A stretch of 64,000 bases of DNA, from the NCBI GenBank assembly GCA_019914995.1, contig CM034135.1, positions 4,032,501 through 4,096,500 of the forward strand, given 5' to 3'. Shown here piece by piece: positions 1-11,110 of this stretch. The DNA is from Acanthochlamys bracteata (lineage: Eukaryota; Streptophyta; Magnoliopsida; Pandanales; Velloziaceae). Position 1 is the stretch's first letter, and every line of letters begins with the position of its first letter. The position numbers were made by a program, and so were the translations under genes. Under the pieces are notes generated by a model that did no database searches, was not told where the DNA came from, and saw only the letters and a list, made by a program, of their open reading frames with translations.

Positions 1-1270
1 GATAGAAACAGAATTCGGAATGTCATTTGAAATAAATAAAATAAAGTTTAAAGTTAAATTTTAATAAAAATAAAATTCGATATAAAAGTAAAAATAAAAT
101 TCGAATTGATAATTAAAATATCTGAAATGATCGAATTTTAAATTCAGATAAAGGAAGTAGAGTTCAGTGTAAACAACTAGAGCTTTTCTTTCTCTTTTGT
201 GTGACGACACTACGATATTCTGCACGCATGTTGACGTTGCTGGGATGAAAATTCAGATCTTTACGTATACAATGGTGCAGCACTGTTGTTAGGATGGCTG
301 ATTGGTTATTGTTCTGTTTATTTTCATTTAGTGATAAAAAATTTCAGAACTAAACATAAACCAATACTACGGATGTGTATACTATTTCATCTTTAATATC
401 AGGATTAGGTAATTGTATGAAGTCTTAAGAGTGCCTTTCTTTATCCTTATAATTCATTTAAAGAATATAAAAAATTATATTTAACTTTATTATTTATAAA
501 ATTATAAAAATGAAAATAATTTCTAATAGCACTATTTATAGTAACTGATTTTTAATAACCCTTTGGTTATGAAAAATAACACCCCTTTAAATTCAAGGTG
601 GTAGCTTGAAACTTTGAGAGACTTTTGTAATTGTGACCACTAACTACATTGGATTTGGTTATTTTCGAAACAGCATAAGTAATACAGCTTGAAACTGTAT
701 TAATATTTTTTTCAATTCCGTTTCCTCGAAAGGTTCTGTGTGCGTATTCTAGTTAGCATATATGCATATGTTCAATTCATAGACCATTGATACTTACGTC
801 ATGCAAGTCCCTCGGATAGGAAGCATCCGTTAAGACCCTACAATACATTGTTCGAGAAGGGCTAATGGCGGTGAAGTGGTTTCTTCATAGTAGCAACGTC
901 AGTATCACCTGATTGAAACTTCACATCTGAGATTGTTTGTTTTAGAAGGTACACTAATACAAATTTGGTCTTTACTAATTGAAGCTATTAGTTGGTATTG
1001 AAAATAAAATCAGTCACTAAACTAATTTGCAGGCTAATTTCTACTACTCGGCACTTAGGGCTTATATATCAATCCATCAAACTCACTTTTTATTTTTCAA
1101 ACTTATTTTAATACAAAATAAATAAAAAATTATAAAAAATTATTTTTATAAAATATTTTTTAATTTAATTTTATTAAATATTTCAATTTTTAATTTTATT
1201 TTTATAAACTTATTTTTAAAAATAATTGGTTTTTACATAAACACGCTCTTGGTCGACAACCACGTTACAC
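1..1270. other. Intergenic DNA, no gene seen
   Basis: No coding exon could be recognised on either strand. The stretch is AT-rich. Around 420-545 there is a fragment resembling the GTGC..TTCTTT MITE family seen at 2931, 18762 and 26271. Around 1068-1254 lies a piece that ends in a GAGCGTGTTTA-type terminus (reverse strand) and resembles the MITE at 18255-18472. A second similar piece lies at about 1580-1815, inside the neighbouring CACTA-like region. The part at 600-1000 is less AT-rich, but it gave no protein family I know. Confidence 0.5.
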
Positions 1271-1304
1271 CACTTACCCAACTAAATCATAGCAGTCCGT
1301 AATT

Positions 1305-1560
1305 TACCAAAAAGCAATCGTAAATGATCATTACCGACGGATAAGTCAGTCGGCAAATGATAAAGTAACATATTAATTGGTATTGTGCCGACTATCGATA
1401 TAGCCAATAATTTACTACTGATTGACTTAACTATGTAGTCGGTAATTATTAACTATGTAGATTAATCGGTAGATTATTGACTCAATATTTTAGTGGTAGT
1501 TAGCGACTTAATTTTATAGTTGCAGCCAGTAATTCTTTGACTGTATCAGCAATCGGTAAA
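1305..1560. repeat. Left subterminal motif array (TCGGTAA/TTACCGA)
   Basis: Short units such as TTACCGAC, AGTCGGCAAA, AGTCGGTAATT and AATCGGTAAATT recur at irregular spacing in both orientations. The matching array near the other end of the proposed CACTA-like element is at 3540-4030. This layout is known from transposase-binding subterminal regions of CACTA elements; the function here is inferred. Confidence 0.45.
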
Positions 1561-2624
1561 TTTTAAATATAGACCGTTTCTCTTTAGGACTTATTTACCA
1601 ATCTATAAAATTTATTTTTTAAACTCATTTATAATACAAACTAAATAAAAAAATTAATAATTAAAATTTTTAATTAATTATTTTTTAAAGTTAAGTTTTA
1701 AAATTCATTTTTAATATAACATAAATATAAAAATTAATTTTAATTAAATATTTTTTATATCTTATTTTTTAAATTTATTTTAAAAATTGAGTTTACGTAA
1801 ATGTAAACACGTCTTTAGTTTGTAAAACCTCCTCTATGAACTAAACGAAAATACCTTTGCAATTTCGTTAACATATAAACTTGATATAAATTCCAACATA
1901 TTCTAGCGCGTGAAGCTTATCACTAGTATAAACAACTAACTTTACCAACTAGCATCATCAATGATATACTTCAAACAATTATATAATAGAGACAAAGTCA
2001 TAACAATATGAAGTTGAAAATAGCAAACATATAACAAAACAATACATGTATGCCTCTATAATAAAATATCATCATCACTTTCATCATATTCATTCATCAA
2101 CCAACAAATTTAAATCAAATGATAAAGCAATTTTCACCATTTCACAGATTAAAATTATCTACTGTGAATAGGGTTACTTAATACCTTAATAGTAAAATTT
2201 CCACATACACTCGTTTGAACTTTCCTAAAGCTTGAACAAGCAATATGAGCTAAGTCACATGCAAATTAAAACTAAACAAGTAATATGAAATAATCCGCAT
2301 GCAGATTGAAACTAACTTCATATTAGGAAGCAATTTAATTTGTAAAATATGAGTTTGTAAAACTAAATTCGAAAAGTAGATTAGGTTTTGTAAGTTTAGT
2401 GCAAATTGAAATACAGAAAGTGAGTTATAATTGAAAATCTGAAGCGAGAAACTAAGCTCGTGTAATTAAATGTGGAGTATTACGTTATGCTGACAAGATC
2501 AAGTAAAAAATTAAAACATGACGCATCTTTGGATAAAACAACCTCAAGTGTAAAAACATTCAAACTTGACTCCATAATTTGTAAATTAATAAGAAACTTG
2601 TTGCACACAAACACACTATTGCAA

Positions 2625-3537
2625 CCAACAAATGGTAATATTTTAAAATTAATTATTTTTATATTTGTAACTAAAATCAAAATTGTAGGATGTAATTTAT
2701 CATATTTATATAAGATATTGATGGAAATTTTAGATATTTTTCTTTGTATTTTGTATTCCATCATAACACAAAATGTATGAACGACTAAAACTTACAATCT
2801 TGGTCGTGTAAAATTGGAAAAGTAAAATACATACGATTTTATTAAACTTTGTATTAATAATGAATTGGTTGTTTGGAATATAGCTAATGGTTCAGATCTT
2901 TGATTTTAAAATTAAATTTGTGAACATTAACTGTTTCTTTTTTTGAGCTGAAATTGAGTTATTAAAAATGTAAGTTATTGAAAATAAGTTACTATAAATA
3001 GGATTATTGAAAGTGAGCTAAATTTTTTTATTCTTATATAGTAATAAAATGAGTTAGAGATGACTGCTTGTGTTTTTTGAATAGCTTAAAGTGAGTAAAA
3101 AGTAATTTTTTAGTAGAAGTAAATAAGTTATAAGGATAAAAAATACATCCTAAAAGAACTAGCAACTACAGGAAGAGTTTCTTAGTTTTCATAAAACTTT
3201 AAATACTGATTTCATTCGCAACATATTCTTTAACTCTTCCATTTTTAGATTTAAAATAAATAATTTGAACCGCTCGGTATATCCCACACAGCTAAACTTT
3301 TGCACGCGAAGTTTTATTGAAATCAAATATTATTTAGTACTCCAATTTGCATGACCAATATTTTTAAATCTAAATCATCTATTTATTTTCTATATAAAAC
3401 GATAGAATACAAAATAATATGCAAGTTATTTAAAATCTCAATAGTACGGTATATAAATATGCTAAATCATATCCAACAGTTTTTGATTTTAGTATGCAAT
3501 ATACAAATAATTAATTTAAAAATATACTTTTTTTTGT
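2625..3537. repeat. Imperfect inverted repeat, arms about 140 bp
   Basis: The segment about 2625-2765 read on the minus strand aligns with about 3400-3537 on the plus strand. Shared blocks include GAATACAAAATA, TATATAAATATG, TTTTGATTTTAGT and AAATAATTAATTT in the same order. The arms are roughly 640 bases apart, and the MITE at 2931-3150 sits between them. They could be a foldback element or one sequence duplicated in inverted orientation; no terminal duplication was found. Confidence 0.5.
2931..3150. mobile_element. Tourist-like MITE, about 220 bp
   Basis: The element is bounded by TAA on both sides (2928-2930 and 3151-3153), the 3-bp target duplication of PIF/Harbinger MITEs. The left end reads CTGTTTCTTTTTTTG and the right end, on the minus strand, GGATGTATTTTTTATCC, so the terminal repeat is degenerate. 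The interior (GAGTTATTAAAA, AAATAAGTTA) resembles the MITEs at 18762-19005 and 26271-26480. It has no coding capacity. Confidence 0.5.
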
Positions 3538-3539
3538 AA

Positions 3540-4030
3540 ATTTTACCGAGTAAAATAGCAATGCGTCCGTACGCGTCCATTTACCGACTTAAAAATTTGA
3601 GTCGTTAAAATACCGACCAAACAAACGAAATAATCCATAAATTTATCTATTATATATGATTAAATCGGTAAACTTACCAACTACTTGAGTTTTCGTAGTA
3701 ATTTTAGCGACTAATGAATGTTCAATCGATAAAATTACCAACGAATTTACTATATAATCGGCATAACTAATATTGACCGACTATATTAAATTCTATTCAT
3801 AAAACTTTAGACTAAATTTTATGTGTAAGTCGTTAAAACTATAGAGTATAACTAAGTCGGTAATTTTACCAACCTATTGATTTTAGTTTGTAATTCTTAC
3901 AACTATCACTAGAATATATACGGAGTTGGTTAATTTACTGACTAAAATAGACTTTAGTCTATAAGTTTATTGAGATTACTGACACAATTGTCTTTAATCG
4001 GTAACATGCGAAATTACCGACACAAGTCCT
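3540..4030. repeat. Right subterminal motif array (TCGGTAA/TTACCGA)
   Basis: At least eight diverged units of TTACCGAC, TCGGTAA or ACCGACTA type are visible, often as head-to-head pairs that form small palindromes (for example TCGGTAATTTTACC near 3855-3870). The array ends about 35 bases before the CACTT terminus at 4060. Confidence 0.5.
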
Positions 4031-4060
4031 TTAGTGATAAAACCCAATTTTGTTGAAGTG

Positions 4061-5211
4061 GTATGAATTCTTCTTTTCAATATATTATCTGCAACTAATG
4101 CTTCTTTATCATAAACTAACCGAACATTGTATGCAGAAACTTGGAAAACTAACCCCGTTACTCATGATTTTGGACTGTTTAGATATGCCTCACGCTGAAA
4201 AGTGAAGCTCAAGACCAGCCTCTCATTATATTACAAGCATGATAAATACAATCTAAATTCATCTTTGGTAGAAGTCTATACCCAAAAAAAAGCTGTTGAT
4301 AAAAAACTATACAGAACAAAGCATATTACATTCTGTTATCATAAATTAATTCATGTCATTGAACTTTCAGGTCAAGGCTATAATATATTTCTTCTGAATT
4401 TAGAGATTTTTAGAAATACTTTCAAAAAAAAAATTTCTAAACAAAAAATATTTCATAAATTATTAAAAAATAAATTTTTATTTTTATTTGAAAAACATAA
4501 ATAATGACAAAATCTTACGATATTGAATTCTTTTATATTTTTTAAAATTTTAAGAATCTATAAAATATTATCAAAATCTTTTAAAAAAATATAACATAAA
4601 AAATTAGAATTAAAAAGTACTTCAAATATAATCTACTGCTGTATCCTAAGCCGTAACATCGGTTTTGGCAATTGATGAACTCCTATTGGTACATTTTAAA
4701 GGGATGGCGACGAAGGGAAGAGAAGCTCCCACTGATGTCAATTTTTAACTTCTGCATTTTTTAATTTTTCAATTCATATTTTTTATTAAATTTTTATAAA
4801 ATTATTTAAAAATTTAAAAAATAAAAATAAATTTTGCGTAGTAAAAATTTATCACTCATATCTTTTAATTAAAATAATAAAATTTTTTATCAAATTATAA
4901 TAAACATATTTTTTGTTTTAGAAAACCACTTGAAATGCTTCTGATCACATTTCCCTCTTAAAATAATGAAGAAAGAAACAGTTCCTAAAATATGTAAGCT
5001 AGGTACGACATCACGTTTAAAAACTAGTGGACTTTCTTCATTATTTTAGGAATAATAAAAGTCTACGCATGTTAGTACGAGGTTACTTATGAAAGTAGCT
5101 TTTGAGAAATAGTGTACGCATAGCGTACGCGTTTGGAATTGCTTATTTATGAAAAAAAAATTTTAGAAACAAAAAGTAATTTTTAAAAAATGGAGAGCAA
5201 AAGAGTTTTTT
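4061..5211. other. Intergenic AT-rich DNA, no gene seen
   Basis: No exon or RNA gene was recognised. The stretches at 4380-4640 and 4740-4930 are AT-rich with MITE-like texture. Around 5100-5230, TACGCGTTTGGAATTGCTTA resembles the terminal sequence of the MITE family found at 12319 and 29261, so a fragment of that family may sit here. Confidence 0.4.
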
Positions 5212-5711
5212 TAAAAAAATGTTTGGTGGTATTTTTGGATAAGCATCTTTTCAAATAAAAAAATATAAAAATTACTGATTTATTTTTTGATATTTTATGT
5301 TAATTATTGATGTATATATACTAAATTATTGATGCTATTTTGAATAAAATACTTATTTAAAAAAATATTATATTCAATAAAGTGATTTTGTATTAATTTT
5401 TCTTTTAAATAAAAATACTTAAATTATTATTTTATATAAATATATGTTTAAATTAAAATTATTGAAATTTTGGAAAATAATTGGTTAAATAATTATTTAA
5501 AATATTTGTTGAATAATTGATAGTTAAATAATTTATTAAATATTGAAAAAGTTGTTAAATATTTAATAATTTCTTAAATAATATGTTAAATTATTATGGA
5601 TAATATTTGTGCTTTTGACATAATTGTAAAAGTATGAATAAATAATCACACATTAGTTAAAAATAATTACACATTTGATATTCTCAAAGCAATAGCATCG
5701 CAATATATATG

Positions 5712-7081
5712 TCAGTCTGAAATGTTTTCACCAGCATCTATGTCTACCGACATAACATTAGACATACTACACGATGTTTCTACGATTGACGGGATAAAAC
5801 TTTCATATTTTGCTACTGAGAACGCCACATCGGACGTACCGTGCTTTCTGGTAAAGTTATGAACTGCCATTATAGCAATGAAAATATCTCGTTGATCATC
5901 AATGTCATATAGTGGCATATCTTCTAAAATTTTAAATCGAGCTTTCCATACGCCAAAGGTACGTTCGACAATACTTCTGCAGGCAGAGTGGAGCCGATTG
6001 AATTTTTCTCTTGGATCTCTTGGTTTCCACAGCTGTGCTGTACCTGCACGTCGAAAATCGCTGAGATGATATCTGATGCCTTCACCTATATACGGCGCCA
6101 TATACCCAGCTCTGTGTGCATAATCAGCATCCACCAGATAATACTTGTGCCTGAAGGATGAGGAAACTCATGCTCTGGGTTACATAATGCTTCGTTGAAA
6201 ACCTTACTGTCGTAAGCACTTCCTTCCCATCCAGCCAATACAAAGGTGAAGCACATATTGAAATCACAGACTGCAAGAACGTTCTAAGTAGCATATCCTT
6301 TACGGCCAATGTAAGGTAGCTGCTCACCAGTTGGCAGTGTAGCCTTGATATGAGTTCCGTCAATTGCTCTAATACAATCCTATAATAAAATATCCAATGT
6401 TCAAATCAGCAAAAATAAATTTCTCGTATTATAAAAAATATGCGCTACTATAATGAAAAATTAATTGATTACTTGAAATCACGAAAGATATTGTGTGTTC
6501 TCTGGTTTGTGGTAGATGACCCCTTCATTATAGTAGCGATGTGGCCGTAGTAACTGTTTTGATAATTGTAATAGAGCTTTCAACACCTTGTGAATATGCC
6601 TAGAAATTGTTTATCTCGAATGATTAAACATCTCCTGAAGTAATCTGTTTGAAGATCCATGGGCACAAGTTAAAAGGAATATTCCAACGCTCTCCTCGAC
6701 CGTTATTGATCTTGTTGGTTTCAAACCGTAGTCACGTGTCAAACATTGACATAATGCTCGAAAAATATCTTTCTTCATACGAAAATTTGAGTAGCAGCGA
6801 CTCTCATTTTCCTCCAATATTTTCAAAATAAATCGATGACCTGTGCGTATGGATGTACGGCACGAATTTTTGATCTTGTTGTGTACACATATAGCAGCAG
6901 CATGATAACTTGCTTGTATCATGATTTGTGCCCAGCTATCGTTATCTTGGCTATTCGCATCATTTTCAGAAACATCACATAAAGCTAGAGAAACATCCAT
7001 TCGATCATCAAAAAAGGGCATCCAAACATTCATCGAATCATCTGAGCCACTCATTTCACTACACAAATATAAATATACCAA
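5712..7081 (-). pseudogene. Broken PIF/Harbinger DDE transposase
   Basis: Two exons are visible on the minus strand. Exon 1 (7081 to 6473, or from the Met at about 7054) encodes an acidic N-terminus, then the helical region ending in LTCAHGSSNRLLQEMFNHSR, typical of Harbinger-like nucleases. A 93-bp intron (6472 to 6380, GTAATC..TATAG) follows. Exon 2 carries the catalytic triad: first Asp in RAIDGTH, second in AYDSKVF, Glu in SIVERTFGVWK, with VDADYAHRAGY between them. The family cuts at TTA/TAA sites. Exon 2 has an in-frame TAG near 6284-6286, just after GRKGYAT, and a one-base frame shift near 6150, before YYLVDADYAH, so no intact protein is made. ORF1 lies just upstream on the same strand. 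Confidence 0.8.
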
Positions 7082-7352
7082 TCAGTATTGAAAAACAACA
7101 ACTAAACAAGCATATGCATTACCGTAAAAACTCTGTAACTTAACTAACACTCATATTAAATAATATTATAAAATCACATCTTTGAATTCAATAATACAAA
7201 CAGCAAACGTAAATTAATTAAGGCGATAAAACAAACATTTAGTACAATATTAACCAAACAAACATAAGAATTCTCCAAACTTAAATTAACAAATACTTAG
7301 TACAATATTCACGAAACAAACATAAGAATTCTCCAAACTCAAAATTAACAAT

Positions 7353-8335
7353 TCAAATACTACTCGATGTTTTCCTCATATACTCATCATAATTAAGCTC
7401 TAACCACGCCAAACGACTATTATCATCTGGCTGTTCTAAAAAAGCATACTGATTAGCTGGTTTGGTTAGAAGATTCGTGGAGTAGCTCCAGAATCTTGTG
7501 CCCGGGTCGATTCCGTTTCCAGCCATCTCCTTAAACATACGCATGAACTATCTGATTGTTTACTTGTCCTCCCTCTGCTCCCGTAGACGTTGTCCAGCTA
7601 GTTGAACTGATGACATCCACAAGTGTATCCAAACTCTCCTGCAGTGATTGTCTTCTCTTTGTTGTGTTGGAAACAGGCCTCGAGCTCGAAGGAAACAAAT
7701 CTTACTCAATAGCAATAACTAGTGGAGGTTGATCACCATCATCACTACTATCACTGCCCTCCTAGTTAGGCGTGCCTTCAGCTGCGACATCTCTCCCAAC
7801 TGTAGCTGCTGACCTTGCTCTGCTCCCCGACGCAACACTATCTTCAAATAGACGACCGTACCGATCACGGATTAAGAATAAATCTCTATCCTTAAACTTT
7901 TTCAACTTATAGTCAGCCTATAGAAATAATAAAAAATCTGTTAAAAACTAATATTATAAAATAAAAAAAAATACAGTTTATAAATAACAAGCAGCTAATG
8001 TACTTTAATCTTCGCGTCCCACCACTCATCATCAGCAATGATCGTGTTGCGTTCAGCATCCCATCCCAAACCTGACTCACCGAAGACTAATTTTTTATAC
8101 AATTTCTATTCAGTCTTGATATTATCCCAATGATTTTTGAATTAAGTTTTGTCGTACGTCTCCCTAAAATATTCATTAAATCAAGATGGATATTACCCCA
8201 ACCTTCTGCATTGAAGTGAGTCATGGGCTTATTACCCTTTCGAATCTCTTCTTCAGCGAGTTCAACTAATTTTCTATAGTAAATCTCCGACCAATGCGCT
8301 ATTTCACTACGACGCTTCTTTTTTGGTGTAGACAT
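7353..8335 (-). pseudogene. Broken Myb/SANT-like ORF1 of the Harbinger element
   Basis: The reading starts at the Met at 8335 with a basic stretch (PKKKRR, a possible nuclear signal). It continues into a Myb/SANT-like DNA-binding domain with HFNAEGWGNI, a WDN-type helix, then GESGLGWD and DEWWDAKIK. An 86-bp intron (8003 to 7918, GTACAT..CTATAG) follows, and then a charged, Ser-rich tail starting ADYKLKKFKDRD. In PIF/Harbinger elements this partner helps bring the transposase to DNA. A frame shift near 8165 and several stops (for example after the domain helix, near 8115-8140, and in the tail) break the frame. It is divergent from, but in the same orientation as, the transposase. Confidence 0.7.
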
Positions 8336-8489
8336 CTATAATGTATAATCAACAAAAATCTTATATCATAAATATCGTAAATAAGCTACCATAACAAGAA
8401 TTACAATAACTGTACTACTCAGTTATAATCTTATATCAAACTATTTACCTATAAAGCACGCAAATTCTTTACCACAGTTATGTTATGCT

Positions 8490-8995
8490 ACTTATCTATG
8501 AAAACTCTACTGCCCTTGCCCCTTAATAAATTTCTACTGCCCTCCCTTAAAAAAACTCTACTGCTCCCCTACTGTAGGAAAAGTCTACTGCCTTCCTAAC
8601 AAATCCCCGCCTCTCTAACAAAAAATTTTTACAGCCCCCCAAACAAAAACAAACCAGCCATCTCCTTGCTGTAGGAGAACTCCCCCCTACTGCCCCCTGT
8701 AGTAGAACTCCCACCTACTGCCCCATTGCTGTAGGAAAACTCTACTGTCCCCTAAAAAAAAAATTCTACTGTCCCTCCTTAACAAAACTCTATTGCCCTC
8801 CCACCCCTCTGTAGGAAAATTCCCCCTACTGTCTCCCTTAACAAAACATTTCTATTGCCCCCCTTAACAAAACTCTACTGCGCCCTTGCTGTAGAAAAAC
8901 TCTACTGTCCCCCCAAACGAAAAAATTCATGAATCATGCTGTAGGAAAACTCTCCCCTACTGCCCCCCCCTCCTGTAGTAAAATTCCCCCCTATA
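8490..8995. repeat. C-rich minisatellite, block 1
   Basis: This block is an irregular tandem array built from three interchangeable modules: TCTACTGCCCCCC, TTAACAAAAC or CTAACAAAAAA, and GCTGTAGGAAAACTC. The spacing is about 20-40 bases, and the plus strand is strongly C-rich inside an AT-rich window. It lies between ORF1 of the Harbinger relic and the element's right end. No coding function is apparent. Confidence 0.75.
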
Positions 8996-9420
8996 TGACA
9001 GGATTACACATGTCATATAAAAATGTTAAACATTAACATCACTATGAAGACTAGACTATACAATACCTCATTGTACATATCTACTTTTTAAAGAGATGAT
9101 AGCTGCAAAACAATACTTTATCAGATTGCAATCCTAGAGCAAGGGATCTATTTATAAGCATTAATAGGGATTAAGCACCTACGTTGTCAACCAACTAGTA
9201 TAAAACAGTTCCCAAGATGAGTATCTCTTCTATTGCGTCTCATAAAATACTATGTGTTCTAACTCGAAATAAAAAATGATCCATTTTATTGACATTCAAC
9301 TACCAGTATTTTTTTTTAACCTTGGTAGGCATCAGTGAAAAATAAAAGGGCTTTGAAAACCAAATAAGATCATTTGGTTTGTTAAAATAGATGCTTCGAT
9401 TTACGGCAAGCGATGACAAT
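8996..9420. other. Unique spacer between two minisatellite blocks
   Basis: This roughly 425-bp stretch of ordinary AT-rich sequence interrupts the C-rich array. It begins near a short palindrome (ATGACA..TGTCAT, about 8995-9022). I saw no target duplication, terminal repeat or coding similarity. Confidence 0.4.
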
Positions 9421-9900
9421 AGCTGATGAAGGAGGCTCTACTCCCTCCCTACTGACCCCCTAACAAAACATTTCTACTGCCCCCCTTTAACAAAACTCTA
9501 CTGCCTCCCTGTTGTAGGACATTTCTACTGCCCCCCTAACAAAAAAATTCTACTGCCCCTCTTTAACAAAACTCTCTATCGCCCTTCCGTAGGGAAAACC
9601 CCCATCGCTTCTAACAAAACATGTCTCACGCCTTAACAAAACTCTCATCGCCCATTGTTTGAGGGAACCTCCCCCTAACAAAAAAATTCTCTCCACGCCC
9701 CTTAATAAAACTCTCACGCCTCTCACTGTAGAAAAACTCCTATTGCTCCCTGCTGTAGGAAATCTCTCCCCTACTGCTGTAGGAAAACAATTGCCCCCCT
9801 CTCTAACAAAAAAATTCTACTGCCCCACCTTAACAAAACTCTCATCGCCTCCCACTGTAGGAAAACTCCCCCTCACACCCTCCCTCCCCCCCAAAAAAAA
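9421..9900. repeat. C-rich minisatellite, block 2
   Basis: The modules are the same as in block 1 (CTACTGCCCCC, TAACAAAACTC, GCTGTAGGAAA), ending in a poly-C and poly-A run near 9885-9905. Several units here read CATCGCC or CACGCC where others read CTACTGCC, so the variation falls at the CTG. A 92-codon Pro/Leu-rich open frame (9659-9937) is only a by-product of the repeat. Confidence 0.7.
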
Positions 9901-10200
9901 AAAACACTTCTTCAAAATTTATACACTTCTAGTATAAAGATAATACAAAAACTTTTTTATCAGTTTATAGTATACTAGCATATATAGTAGCATAAAGTGT
10001 ATGGTAAAAGTTTATACTGACTATACACCTGTCGTATGAAGTTTAGTGTAAAAACAGAAACTAAAGATTAGAACTATGAAGCTTAGAGGGTGGATGTATT
10101 TATGAAGCTTAAAGAAATACAAAACAGTATAGACACAACTCATGTAATTCATTTTATCTTTTGTGAACATCAGAAATAACCAAAACAATAGCAGAAACAT
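9901..10200. other. Non-coding interior of the Harbinger relic
   Basis: The DNA here is AT-rich. Single copies of AAAACAGTATAGAC appear before the three-unit repeat that follows. No gene was seen. Confidence 0.4.
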
Positions 10201-10201
10201 T

Positions 10202-10310
10202 TTATTAATCAAAACAGTATAGGCATGTTATTAATCAAAACAGTATAGACATGTTATTAATCAAAACAGTATAGACCTATAAATTAAACACATGTCTATA
10301 CTGTTTTTAG
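10202..10310. repeat. Three 26-bp tandem copies plus inverted partial copy
   Basis: The unit TTATTAATCAAAACAGTATA plus GGCATG or GACATG is repeated three times (about 10202-10279). A reversed copy, ACATGTCTATACTGTTTTT, follows at about 10290-10308, so the RNA or single strand could fold into a hairpin. It lies in the non-coding upstream part of the Harbinger relic. Confidence 0.7.
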
Positions 10311-10959
10311 ACTTAGAGAAATACAGGTCTTTTTTAATTAGAAAAAAGACAAAATCTTTATGTTTGGCATGAAACTAGCATTACTTACTCTTAATCATAA
10401 TTTCATTTTCTAAAAAGACAAAATGAAATTTCTGTATAATGTATAATATAAAGTATTTTGCTAAAACAGAAGTAAATTTTGCATAAAACTAAGTTTAGTT
10501 CATTATACTAAACAATAACTAAATTCTGTAATTAATTAGAAAGATATCTTCTATCTGTTAACAGTAAGAAAGAAGAATATCAACTTTTAATTAACACTGG
10601 CAAACTATCTCGCTTAGCTAGCTGCAGGACAATTTAATTAATTAGCTTCTTCTATCTGCTAACAGTAAAAATTAATCCATGAATCGAGAGTGCTCTATTT
10701 CTCCCAAACCATGGATCGAAGAAACCAAAAACATCACTAAGATCTGCAAACACAAAAAGTGCTTCAAATCACGATTTCTAATTTTCAGTTAAAAAAAAAC
10801 TCAACATCCGACAGATCTAAATCCACTTAAACCTACAATGTCGTATATTAGATAATCAAATCTGCACATCCATGAGCAAGCTATACAAAATAAATACGCA
10901 CAGATCTACAAAGAGAAGTAAAAAAAAAAAAAAACAATAAAAGAGTACCAGCAAACAAC

Positions 10960-11110
10960 AACCGTACCTTTTTAAGATTGCTCTCCGATGAGATCGCCTC
11001 CTCCGACGTCGAAATTCAGACGAAGAGAACCGTCGTGGCAAGCTGTGCGCAGAAGGAGGATCTGTAGAGAAAACACACCGCTGCCCCACTGCGCCGCTGA
11101 ATCGAGCTCC
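10960..11110 (-). other. Possible 5' leader exon of the Harbinger relic
   Basis: On the minus strand a GC-richer stretch ends in AAAAAG followed by GTACGG, a good splice donor near 10967. It lies just inside the element's right end and upstream of ORF1. I infer a non-coding first exon; a small Arg-rich open frame here has no family resemblance. Confidence 0.3.

Larger units (their letters stand above)
1271..4060. mobile_element. Degraded CACTA (En/Spm)-like element, non-autonomous
   Basis: The right end, read on the minus strand from 4060, starts CACTTCAACAAAATTGGG, which resembles the CACTA..AAGAAAA ends of plant En/Spm elements. The proposed left end at 1271 starts CACTTACCCA. Inside each end lie several diverged copies of TCGGTAA or TTACCGAC in both orientations (about 1305-1560 and 3540-4030), like the subterminal repeats that bind En/Spm transposase. 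No transposase coding remains. A MITE (2931-3150) and an internal inverted repeat lie inside. The 3-bp flanks (CAC left, GTA right) do not match, so the left border is uncertain. The family assignment rests on one good terminus plus the motif arrays. Confidence 0.38.

Noticed and set aside
8490-9900. CRISPR-like array
   Set aside because: The units vary in length and order, there are no constant repeats with unique spacers, and the genome is a plant.
9659-9937. 92-codon Pro/Leu-rich open frame
   Set aside because: It is a translation of the C-rich minisatellite, with no start context and no similarity.
10856-11089. Arg-rich minus-strand open frame
   Set aside because: It reads through a likely leader exon of the Harbinger relic and its splice donor; no known domain.
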